Assembly: GCA_023439545.1 (NCBI GenBank)
Contig: JAEXNT010000003.1
Location: 1-35,422 of the forward strand
Direction of reading: 5' to 3'
DNA length: 35,422 bases
Origin: Bacillota bacterium
GTDB lineage: Bacteria > Bacillota > Clostridia > Acetivibrionales > DTU013
In this document: piece after piece, positions 1 to 6,073 of the stretch
How positions within the stretch are numbered: the stretch's first letter is position 1
Layout of the letters: the number at the start of each line of letters is the position of its first letter
Notes under the pieces: model-generated
The model's database searches: none
What the model was told of the DNA's origin: nothing
Seen by the model: only the letters and a program-made list of their open reading frames with translations
Program-made: the position numbers and the translations under genes

Positions 1-36
1 ACCCCCTAAAGAGGCACCACCTTTTACATCATAATC

Positions 37-121
37 TTTTGAAAAACTAACTTCCATCATTGGTTTTGAAAAAGTAACTTCCACATCACTAACCTGCAGG
101 GGTGGAATTTAAATTTTCAAA
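37..121. repeat. Iterated 20-bp repeats plus an inverted copy, possible insertion-sequence end
   Basis: A 20-bp motif starting TTTTGAAAAA and ending TAACTTCCA occurs at 37-56 and again at 64-83 with one mismatch (27-bp period). An inverted version lies at 103-121, with 16 of 19 positions matching. Several short terminal repeats in tandem are typical of IS21-family ends. No transposase is visible here, so this is either an element end reaching in from the left of the window or an orphan remnant. The repeat is seen; the IS assignment is inference. Confidence 0.4.
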
Positions 122-162
122 TGAGCAATTAACATAAAATTGTTAAGGAGGATACAATATTC

Positions 163-218
163 TTGACATGTGTTTCCATAGGCAATATAATAAACATATG
201 AACGCTTGCTCATATGTT
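163..218 (+). promoter_or_regulatory. Promoter with overlapping ArsR/SmtB-like operator for the CDF exporter
   Basis: A consensus promoter is present: TTGACA at 163-168, a 17-bp spacer and TATAAT at 186-191. Directly after the -10 box lies a perfect 9-bp inverted repeat, AACATATGA (193-201) and TCATATGTT (210-218), separated by 8 bp. The start point would fall inside the palindrome. ATATGA/TCATAT-type palindromes are typical operators of metal-sensing ArsR/SmtB repressors, and the gene downstream is a metal-ion exporter, so metal-responsive repression is likely. No arsR-type gene lies in the window, so the repressor would act in trans. Confidence 0.65.
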
Positions 219-328
219 TGTGTGTCGGACAATAAACTTCTTTTGCTTGAACATAGAGCAAATAGAAAAATATACATTCACAAAACTTATTATTGCAACA
301 AAGAATATAATCAGGGAGAGTGTAAATA

Positions 329-1342
329 ATGACCGGCTACGAGCAAAATGAACACCGAGGGAATGACGGGCAGCATGGGCACGACGAGCGGCTCTGGCAT
401 GAAGAACAGCACGACCAAAACGAGCAGCATGAACATCACGGTCACTCCGGGCGCCAACACGACCATGACATATCCAATGTCAGCAAAGGCCGGCTTCTTT
501 TTGTCATTGCCTTCAATTTTGTTATCGCATTGTCCGAGATCGTCGGAGGATTATTGTCGGGAAGCCTGTCGCTGGTCTCCGACGCGTTTCACAACCTGAG
601 CGATACGGTTTCCATCATCCTGAGTTATGCGGCCATAAGGATAGCTGAAAAACCGAAGGACAAGAAAAGGACGTACGGATACAAGAGGGCCAATATATTG
701 TGCGCCTTTATAAACTCCGCTTCCTTGACCGGCATAGCAGTGTTTTTAATAGTCGAAGCAGTAAAAAGATTTGCGGCCCCCTCCCCTATTGCGGGCAACA
801 TAGTAATAATAGTGGCGGTCATAGGATTGCTGGGAAACCTGTTCAGCATACTGCTGCTCAAAAAAGGCTCAAAGGAAAGCATGAACATCAAATCATCCTA
901 TCTTCACCTTCTGGGCGATACACTGTCGTCCGTCGTCGTGATTATCTCCGGTATACTCATCAGGTTTACAGGGATATATTGGATCGACCCGGTCATGACA
1001 ATCCTGATAAATGTTATAATCCTCAGATCCAGTTATTCTGTGCTGAAGGAAAGCATCGGCATATTCATGCAAAGTACCCCGGTGGATATCGATATTGACG
1101 AGGTATGCTCGAGCCTGGGCAGTATCGGGGAAGTGAAGGAAGTGCACCATATCCATGTTTGGAGGCTTGACGAGAACAATATTGTGTTCGAAGGGCATGT
1201 CCGGATCGAAGACATGCCGGTCAGCCGGTCCGGGGAAATAAGCGGAAAGATACAGCGTATGCTGGAGGAGAAGTACAAGATCAACCATTCTGTAATACAA
1301 TTCGAAAGTGAAGCTTGTCAGGATGGGGTCTGCAGTATCTGA
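329..1342 (+). CDS. Cation diffusion facilitator (CzcD/ZitB-type) heavy-metal exporter
   Basis: A 337-residue membrane protein of the CDF family, which exports Zn2+, Co2+ or Cd2+ from the cytosol in exchange for protons. Residues 1-50 form a His/Asp/Glu-rich cytosolic tail (HGH, HEEQHD, HEHHGHSG, HDHD). Membrane segments start near residue 55. The first transport-site helix holds SDAFHNLSD near residue 85, and a second carries LLGDTLSS near residue 196; the two motifs supply the paired H/D metal ligands of CzcD-like exporters. The C-terminal cytosolic domain contains VHHIHVW, typical of the dimeric metal-binding fold. The ATG at 329 follows a GGGAG site. A strong promoter with a metal-repressor-like palindrome lies upstream. 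The exact metal cannot be read from the sequence. Confidence 0.93.
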   Translation: MTGYEQNEHRGNDGQHGHDERLWHEEQHDQNEQHEHHGHSGRQHDHDISNVSKGRLLFVIAFNFVIALSEIVGGLLSGSLSLVSDAFHNLSDTVSIILSYAAIRIAEKPKDKKRTYGYKRANILCAFINSASLTGIAVFLIVEAVKRFAAPSPIAGNIVIIVAVIGLLGNLFSILLLKKGSKESMNIKSSYLHLLGDTLSSVVVIISGILIRFTGIYWIDPVMTILINVIILRSSYSVLKESIGIFMQSTPVDIDIDEVCSSLGSIGEVKEVHHIHVWRLDENNIVFEGHVRIEDMPVSRSGEISGKIQRMLEEKYKINHSVIQFESEACQDGVCSI

Positions 1343-1349
1343 GGCGCAC

Positions 1350-2138
1350 TACGGCAGCCAGCAGGGCAAGAGTGCGTTGGCAAATATCAGTACGACGGAT
1401 TTCCTCAATTATGTAATGGGGAGCAGTTATGATAAATTCATTGACCTGGAGAAAAAGAATGCGGATTTTGCGAACGCAGAATTCAAGGAAATATTGAACT
1501 TCTGCAAGGAACTCTTCGATAAAAGGTTGGTAGATACCACGCGACAGTCAAGAAGATGACCGGAAGAGGAAATACCCTGTTTGACGTGGCGCAGATAGGC
1601 ATGCCGATGGATTACATGAGGGCTCCCCAGATGGAATACAACGGAAACGGCAAGCTTTACAGGCTTTCTGGGAGCAGCGAACCGGGATCCGTTTCCTTCA
1701 GCTCGTATGCGATGTTCTCCATAAACAATAAATCCAAGCATAAGAATGAAGCCTGGGAGTTTTTAAAATACCTGCTCTCGGACGAGGTCCAGTCCAGGAT
1801 GGAGCTATCCGGATTCCCTGTAAACAAGGCCGCACTTGACACTATCGCTTCCCAGGCCGCCAACCACCTAAAGGCGCCATCATGAAGGTCGTAACTCCTG
1901 AAGGTGAAATGCAACTGAAACCTCCGACGGAGGAAGACATCGCGGCGATGAAAAAGTGCTCAAAGGAGTCAACAGATATAATGGTGCGGACCGCGAGGTG
2001 CTGAAGATAATACTCGAGGAAGCCGAACCCTTCTTCAAAGGGCAGAAGACCTTCGATGAAACGGCGGAGCTGATACAGAACGAGTCAGCACATACATTAA
2101 AGAATACGCCTGGTTCCGACCTCAGACTTCTTCATTGA
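1350..2138 (+). pseudogene. Decayed C-terminal part of a sugar ABC-transporter solute-binding protein
   Basis: Three reading frames together give a continuous C-terminal half of an extracellular solute-binding protein: TDFLNYVMGSSYDKFIDL, then YAMFSINNKSKHKNEAWEFL and LKYLLSDEVQS, then REVLKIILEEAEPFFKGQ. The middle block (AWEFLKYLLSDEVQS) is the usual signature of family 1 sugar-binding lipoproteins. At least three frame changes are needed (near 1550, 1880-1960 and 2090), and the N-terminal half with its signal peptide is missing. It begins immediately after the CDF stop codon, so a deletion or insertion joined the two. No transporter permease or ATPase remains nearby. It is not functional. 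Confidence 0.8.
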
Positions 2139-2169
2139 AAAAACGCCCGTCCTCCGGATAGGCGTTTTT
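2139..2169 (-). terminator. Rho-independent terminator-like hairpin behind tRNA-Thr tail copy
   Basis: AAAAACGCC (2139-2147) pairs with GGCGTTTTT (2161-2169). It is a near copy of the hairpin at 4368-4400 behind the intact tRNA-Thr, and like it lies immediately 3' of a tRNA-Thr tail on the minus strand. On the plus strand it could also terminate the decayed binding-protein gene. Confidence 0.7.
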
Positions 2170-2172
2170 CTA

Positions 2173-2219
2173 TGGAGCTGGTGGACGGAACGACGCGCCG
2201 CTTCGCTGATTACAAGTCA
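2173..2219 (-). repeat. Displaced, partly degenerate copy of the tRNA-Thr 3' half
   Basis: The plus strand reads TGGAGCTGGTGGACGGA, which is the reverse complement of the tRNA-Thr acceptor and CCA end at 4404-4420. It then diverges and returns to match at ATTACAAGTCA, the anticodon-arm part. The 5' half of the tRNA is absent. It sits downstream of the acetyltransferase gene with the terminator hairpin directly behind it. This is what an attachment-site remnant of an element that inserted in the tRNA 3' end would look like. Confidence 0.65.
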
Positions 2220-2299
2220 ATTTGAGCTTCACAACTAAGCACACCCTTTTAACAATGATCTGTGATCAGAGATGTGGGTATTAGGTGAGATATGGTTTT

Positions 2300-2869
2300 T
2301 TACGATTGCCTTTTCTCTTTGTAATCTTTTTCTAAAAGGCTATACATATCAACATCAATGTAAATACCCTTATGCCAAATGTAAACATATTCTCTTAAAA
2401 AGCCTTCTTTAACAAAATTGAATTTTGATAATAAATGACCCGACGCTTTGTTTTCTGGATGTGTCCAGGCTTGAACTCTATGTAAATCTATCTTGTGAAA
2501 ACCGTAGTATAATATTGCGCCCAGTGCTTCTGACATATATCCTTGATTCCAGTACTTTTTAGACAGCATATAACCTAGTTCGGCGGGACGTTTAGGTTCA
2601 TCAATATGTCCAAAACCACAGTCACCAATCAGTTTGCAATTTTCTTTAAGTTCAATACCCCAGCGAATATCGGTCTTCTCTTTAAAAGTATTTCTACACC
2701 AAGTAATATATCCCATGGCTTCTTCTACAGTATCTGTATTTCCTTCAAGGTACTCAATAACATCACTGTCTGAAAGATACCGGTATATATTTTCTGCATC
2801 ATCAATACAAAGTTCTCTTAACAATAACCTTTTAGTCTCCAATACAGGAAACTTTTCAAATGTACTCAA
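2300..2869 (-). CDS. GNAT-family N-acetyltransferase (RimJ/RimL type)
   Basis: Acetyltransferase of about 189 residues that transfers an acetyl group from acetyl-CoA, in this subfamily often to an N-terminal amino group or small amine. The start has LETKRLLLRELCIDDAE, the classic opening of RimJ/RimL-type proteins. The acetyl-CoA binding region is GYMLSKKYWNQGYMSEALG near residue 105. I prefer the TTG at 2869, because AAGGTGGG lies 6 bases before it; the ATG at 2887 has no ribosome binding site. The gene is alone, AT-rich compared with the kinase operon, and bracketed by partial tRNA-Thr copies at 2173 and 3044, so it was probably acquired as a small cassette. The substrate is unknown. Confidence 0.85.
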   Translation of the reverse strand: MSTFEKFPVLETKRLLLRELCIDDAENIYRYLSDSDVIEYLEGNTDTVEEAMGYITWCRNTFKEKTDIRWGIELKENCKLIGDCGFGHIDEPKRPAELGYMLSKKYWNQGYMSEALGAILYYGFHKIDLHRVQAWTHPENKASGHLLSKFNFVKEGFLREYVYIWHKGIYIDVDMYSLLEKDYKEKRQS

Positions 2870-3043
2870 TACTATCCCACCTTGCATTTTTAGTTACGTA
2901 GAATTTCGATTATAATTATAAATGCAATATAAATAAGCAAATTTTCATTTTATTACCACTATTACGTTATAGAGAATATAGTAACATCTCTTTTTGATTC
3001 CATCAAAATTAAAAATAACTATATTCATTTATTATTCTATGTT

Positions 3044-3090
3044 TGGAGCTGGTGGACGGAATCGAACCCCCGACCTGCTGATCACAAGTC
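3044..3090 (-). repeat. Displaced copy of the tRNA-Thr 3' half, near identical
   Basis: About 45 bases match the reverse complement of tRNA-Thr from its CCA end through the T-arm into the anticodon loop (GATCACAAGTC against GATTACAAGTC in the intact gene). Similarity stops inside the anticodon arm, so no complete tRNA can form. No terminator hairpin follows this copy; AT-rich DNA lies on its low-coordinate side. It lies downstream of the GrpB-family gene. Confidence 0.75.
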
Positions 3091-3368
3091 ATTATAAGTA
3101 GATCCTTGAAAGTATTGATATGAAGCTGTTATGGTTAAATTACGATAGGTCTTCACAACTGCGCTTCACAACCTGAATACATTGTTTCAGTACCGTTTAT
3201 CAGCTTGTAAACTATTTAGTGAATGAGATACGGGTTTGCCTGTCGCACACTCATAGATTCACCTTAGAAAATCTTTCGTGTATTATGGATTTTATACAGT
3301 TACCATTTCCTGTTAGTGATATATTATAAATAAATATTATTTAGTAGTTTTGGTACTAAAAATGCTTA
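3091..3368. other. Non-coding stretch downstream of the GrpB-family gene
   Basis: With the preceding 2888-3043 this makes almost 480 bases without a gene. The only structure I see is the tRNA tail at 3044-3090 and a short repeated motif, CTTCACAAC, twice near 3150-3175; the same motif also follows the other tRNA tail near 2226. That hints that more than the tRNA tail was copied. Otherwise the region is AT-rich and featureless. Confidence 0.4.
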
Positions 3369-3983
3369 TTATCTTGGTTTATATCTGTTTTGAAACTCCT
3401 GTTTTGCGGCCTCGGTGTATTTTTTAACAAATGCCAATTTGGCCATTGAGTATCCATTCGGCTGTCCATTCGGCATGCGTTCAATAATACCTTTTTCAAT
3501 ATCCTCAAGTATATTTAGTTTTAATTTACCATATTCAGTTGCAATTTCAGGATTTGCTATAAGAAAATCTCTAAAATATAGTTCATCCCAATTCCCCAAA
3601 TATCTGACATGGAGGAGGCAAACTTTTTCTGCATACCCGTCAGAAGAAAACCCTTTACCAAGCAATAATCTCATTGGGTCGTCATTTCGGGAAAAAAGCT
3701 CAACACCATATCCAATTATTTTTAAATCATCAATCAACCTTGTAACATTACAACAACCGTCAATTTCTAACAAAATATCTATTATCGGCTTTGCTATCAA
3801 ACCTTCGACCGCACTACTTCCTATATGATTAATTCGTGCAATATCTTCGGCATTTACAGCGTTTAAAATGTCTTGCTTTTCACTTTCGAACCAATCTTTA
3901 TAATTTGCGTTATACTCTTTTAAAATTATTGGGAACGTTTTTTGCCATTCATCAATTGACAGTTCAGATACTTTCTTTTTCAT
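3369..3983 (-). CDS. GrpB-family (UPF0157) nucleotidyltransferase-like protein
   Basis: A 204-residue protein of the GrpB/UPF0157 family. The diagnostic stretch is HIGSSAVEGLIAKPIIDILL near residues 53-72, corresponding to the GS and DxD-like strand of the nucleotidyltransferase fold. Family length is about 170-200 residues, so it appears complete. Enzymatic function in this family is mostly unproven; some relatives are fused to dephospho-CoA kinase, and many sit alone in accessory DNA as here. ATG at 3983 is preceded by GAGGAG at good distance. The gene is a single AT-rich unit between partial tRNA-Thr copies (3044 and 4294) and is probably an acquired cassette. Confidence 0.85.
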   Translation of the reverse strand: MKKKVSELSIDEWQKTFPIILKEYNANYKDWFESEKQDILNAVNAEDIARINHIGSSAVEGLIAKPIIDILLEIDGCCNVTRLIDDLKIIGYGVELFSRNDDPMRLLLGKGFSSDGYAEKVCLLHVRYLGNWDELYFRDFLIANPEIATEYGKLKLNILEDIEKGIIERMPNGQPNGYSMAKLAFVKKYTEAAKQEFQNRYKPR

Positions 3984-4252
3984 AATGGATACTCCTCGTC
4001 TATTATATAAGTAATCCTAAGTACACACTTTCATACTATCTTGCAAGAATAGTATCAATTATTTCCCATATAGTCAATTCACTGATGAATGCAGTTTTAT
4101 GTAGACTCAAGCATTATGGAAGCGTATAAAATAGAAATTATATATCAATGTCTATATATCTCACGATTTGACAACTTACTTGAACCACTTCCAACCACTT
4201 ATAACATTTATAAACAATGAATACCGTTATTTTTTCTATATAATTTGAAAAT

Positions 4253-4350
4253 ACAAAAATCCCCTATCCTTACGGACAAGCGGATTTTAAGTTTGGAGTT
4301 GGTAGACAGAGTCGACGCGCCGGCTCGTGCCGCAAGATTCGATTCCGCCC
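4253..4350 (-). repeat. Strongly degenerate tRNA-Thr tail with imperfect hairpin
   Basis: TGGAGTTGGTAGACAGAGTC starts at 4294 and resembles the tRNA-Thr end TGGAGCTGGTGGACGGAATC with several changes. It is preceded by the same GTT as the copy at 3044. It then continues GACGCGCCGGCTCGTGCCG, like the GACGCGCCGCTTCG in the copy at 2173. A long imperfect hairpin (AAAATCC ... GGATTTT, about 4255-4290) lies beside it in the terminator position. The rest of 3984-4252 upstream of the GrpB gene is AT-rich with no gene seen. Confidence 0.5.
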
Positions 4351-4367
4351 CTTACATTTCTGCATAG

Positions 4368-4400
4368 AAAAAACGCCTATCCTACGGATAGACGTTTTTT
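4368..4400 (-). terminator. Rho-independent terminator of tRNA-Thr
   Basis: A 15-base arm AAAAAACGCCTATCC (4368-4382) pairs with GGATAGACGTTTTTT (4386-4400), with a 3-base loop and one C-A mismatch. On the minus strand it follows the CCA end of the tRNA by 3 bases and ends in a T run. Confidence 0.85.
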
Positions 4401-4403
4401 CTA

Positions 4404-4479
4404 TGGAGCTGGTGGACGGAATCGAACCCCCGACCTGCTGATTACAAGTCAGCTGCTCTACCTGCTGAGCTACACCAGC
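4404..4479 (-). tRNA. tRNA-Thr (anticodon TGT)
   Basis: On the minus strand the 76-base sequence folds as a cloverleaf. The acceptor GCTGGTG pairs with CACCAGC, the D-stem is GCTC/GAGC, and the anticodon stem GCTGA/TCAGC holds loop CTTGTAA, giving anticodon TGT (threonine, ACA/ACG codons). CCA is encoded; the discriminator base is T. The T-stem (GGGGG against CCGTC) has one G-G mismatch and one G-T pair, which is unusual, and the partial copy at 3044 shares it. This is the only intact member of the repeated tRNA-Thr sequences and lies at the high-coordinate end of their row. Confidence 0.9.
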
Positions 4480-4505
4480 GCATCCTTTTTTCTGACGCAT
4501 GAATC

Positions 4506-4534
4506 ATGTTACCACAAATCAAAGCTGTTGTAAA
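4506..4534 (-). promoter_or_regulatory. Promoter of tRNA-Thr
   Basis: Read on the minus strand: TTTACA, 17 bases, TAACAT, ending 26 bases before the mature tRNA 5' end. It lies in the 105-bp gap between the exported-protein operon and the tRNA, so the tRNA need not rely on read-through. Confidence 0.55.
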
Positions 4535-4584
4535 TAATTTTTACGAGGAATATGAAGGAAGTATGAAGGAAAGGGAGTTGGCAA

Positions 4585-5319
4585 TCACCCTAACAGGTTC
4601 GGGGCGGAACCGTCATTTGTACTTCCGGACTGCGGGACCGGATCCGAAGCAGTGTCGGCAGGGGTGTTTGACGCACTGCTTGTATTATCGTCATCAGCTT
4701 TATTAGCGCTCCCAATATCCGTGCTGTTCTCTGCAGCATTATCGCTGCTGTTGCCGGTAGCATCCGGTTGTCCGTTTGTATCATCCTGCTGACCGTCGAT
4801 ACTGTCCGGTTGTCCGTTTGTATCATCCTGCTGACCATCAACCACAATACCGGTATCCTCTGTCTTGACGGAGCTCTCATCCAATCCCGGGGTCGCATCA
4901 CCCGGCGATCCCTCGCCATTACCGTCCGGACCGGCTATATCTATACCGCCCGATGTAGTAGATTCTCCGGAACCGGTACCGCCTTTAGTGTCCCCTCCAA
5001 TGCTTCCTGGCGTGGTTGTATCGTTACCGCCAGGGGTGGGCTCATCGATACTTCCGGGCGTAATTATATCGCTCCTGCCTGGGATGATGATATCAAACGC
5101 TCCAGGCGTGATTTTGACCCTGCCCTGTATTAAATCGATCGCACCCGGTGTTAACTTGTAGGTTAACTTGGGGATTACCCTGCTTATTGTATCCTCCGGA
5201 CGCGTCACGGTTATGTGGCCGGTTACCGTAAGAGCCTGCTCCCAGAGCCCATAGCCTGCTGCTATAAATGCCATTGATACAATTACGCTTAAGAACAAAA
5301 TAATTATTTTGGCTTTCAC
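4585..5319 (-). CDS. Exported low-complexity TPG-repeat protein with SipW-type signal peptide
   Basis: 244 residues, no recognised enzyme domain. Residues 1-30 are a signal peptide with a long hydrophobic core followed by AAGYGLWEQALTVTG, the pattern of SipW-processed proteins (TasA/CalY-like). Residues 50-110 hold spaced TPG motifs (LTPGAID, ITPGAFD, IIPGRSD, ITPGSID, PTPGGND, TTPGSIG). The rest is acidic and Gly/Ser/Asn/Gln-rich, with a 14-residue unit DGQQDDTNGQPDSI present twice. It looks like a secreted, disordered or matrix-type protein. The start codon is GTG at 5319, chosen because GGAGGT lies 7 bases before it. It follows the related SipW-type gene by 19 bases in the same operon. Function unknown; a structural or adhesive surface role is a guess. 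Confidence 0.75.
   Translation of the reverse strand: MKAKIIILFLSVIVSMAFIAAGYGLWEQALTVTGHITVTRPEDTISRVIPKLTYKLTPGAIDLIQGRVKITPGAFDIIIPGRSDIITPGSIDEPTPGGNDTTTPGSIGGDTKGGTGSGESTTSGGIDIAGPDGNGEGSPGDATPGLDESSVKTEDTGIVVDGQQDDTNGQPDSIDGQQDDTNGQPDATGNSSDNAAENSTDIGSANKADDDNTSSASNTPADTASDPVPQSGSTNDGSAPNLLG
4763..4836 (-). repeat. Tandem 42-bp repeat inside the TPG-repeat gene
   Basis: A 32-bp stretch beginning TCCGGTTGTCCG is identical at 4763-4794 and 4805-4836 (period 42 bp). It encodes the doubled DGQQDDTNGQPD unit, consistent with recent expansion by slippage or recombination. Confidence 0.85.
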
Positions 5320-5338
5320 TTTTCATACCTCCAAGGCA

Positions 5339-5908
5339 TCAATCAGGCTGAGTGAACAAAAAACCGCTTGTAAAATCAACGGATTTCGGACCATCCTCCG
5401 CCCCGGCTGTGATGTCATACTGCTGGCCGACCGCTGTTTCCAGGTTCCCCGTTGAAGGGTTCAGCAGCTTGCTTTGTTCGATCGTGCTGGCGGATACGCT
5501 TCCGTCGCCATTTTCGACCGTATTGTTCTTAAGCTCCGCAGGCACGCTGCCCCTGTTGACTATATTGATCCAGAGATGGCCCTGGTAATCGCTGTATTCC
5601 GGCGAATACACGAACGCATCCTCGGTCTCTTCAACTTTTTCCGTTACCGCCTCTTCTACGCTGCCTTCTATCAAAAGCGTCCTGGGATCGACCAAATTGA
5701 CCGTGATATCTCCTCTTCCATTTACTACTTCATAGCAGGAATCGGAGCCGAATTGCACATCGAGCCGGCCGGTCTGAATGAGAGTCTCTATATTCAGGTT
5801 GGTGCTCCAGTACGAATAACCGACGCCCACCAGATTCAAAACTACAATGGAAAATACTATTAAGATTTTCACTGCTGTACGAGGTTTTCTTCTTCTACTT
5901 TTCAACAT
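5339..5908 (-). CDS. Secreted protein with SipW-type signal peptide (TasA/CalY-like class)
   Basis: 189 residues. A basic N-terminus (KSRRRKPRTAVK) and one hydrophobic stretch are followed by GVGYSYWSTNLNIETLIQTG, a good fit to the signal peptides cleaved by the ER-type signal peptidase SipW, which in Bacillus processes biofilm amyloid TasA. The mature part starts LDVQFGSDSCYEVV and looks like a beta-rich domain (GHLWINIVNRGSVPAELKNN) as in this class. The ATG at 5908 has AGGGTG 7 bases before it. It follows the sensor kinase and response-regulator remnant on the same strand and precedes the TPG-repeat protein. No sipW-type peptidase is visible in the window, so it must be processed by one encoded elsewhere. 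Confidence 0.75.
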   Translation of the reverse strand: MLKSRRRKPRTAVKILIVFSIVVLNLVGVGYSYWSTNLNIETLIQTGRLDVQFGSDSCYEVVNGRGDITVNLVDPRTLLIEGSVEEAVTEKVEETEDAFVYSPEYSDYQGHLWINIVNRGSVPAELKNNTVENGDGSVSASTIEQSKLLNPSTGNLETAVGQQYDITAGAEDGPKSVDFTSGFLFTQPD

Positions 5909-5947
5909 TTATCATCACCCTATATCAAAATTGCTGAAACCCGCGAC

Positions 5948-6073
5948 TCACATCAGGTTGTTCTCATAAAGTGCGGCTTCTGTTCTGTGCCTGGGACCCT
6001 GTTTGGATAAAATACAGCTTGTTATCAGCCTTTCCCCTACCAGAGGATGATCATCTGCGATTACCACTTTCAT
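5948..6073 (-). pseudogene. Collapsed NarL/DegU-type response regulator (41 codons)
   Basis: The ATG at 6073 overlaps the sensor kinase stop as ATGA, the usual coupling of kinase and regulator. The first 16 residues, MKVVIADDHPLVGERL, are the exact opening of a NarL/DegU receiver domain with its acidic pair DD. They run straight into ILSKQGPRHRTEAALY, which resembles the last helix of the LuxR-type HTH domain (ILSKLG...RTEAALYA), then stop at 5948. A family member has about 210 residues, so about 170 are missing, including the phospho-accepting Asp. The reading frame is kept. Either a dead remnant or a tiny peptide gene; I favour the remnant. Confidence 0.75.

Noticed and set aside
700..1300. 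Open frames on both strands inside the CDF gene (for example 700-1098 plus, 893-1300 minus)
   Set aside because: Shadows of the CDF reading frame, without ribosome binding sites or known motifs.
4270..4500. A 76-codon open frame on the minus strand
   Set aside because: It runs across the tRNA-Thr gene and its terminator; the protein is just translated tRNA.
4763..4836. Regular repeats at the exported protein gene as a possible CRISPR array
   Set aside because: Only two units, in frame with the protein and encoding the same residues; no spacers and no cas genes.
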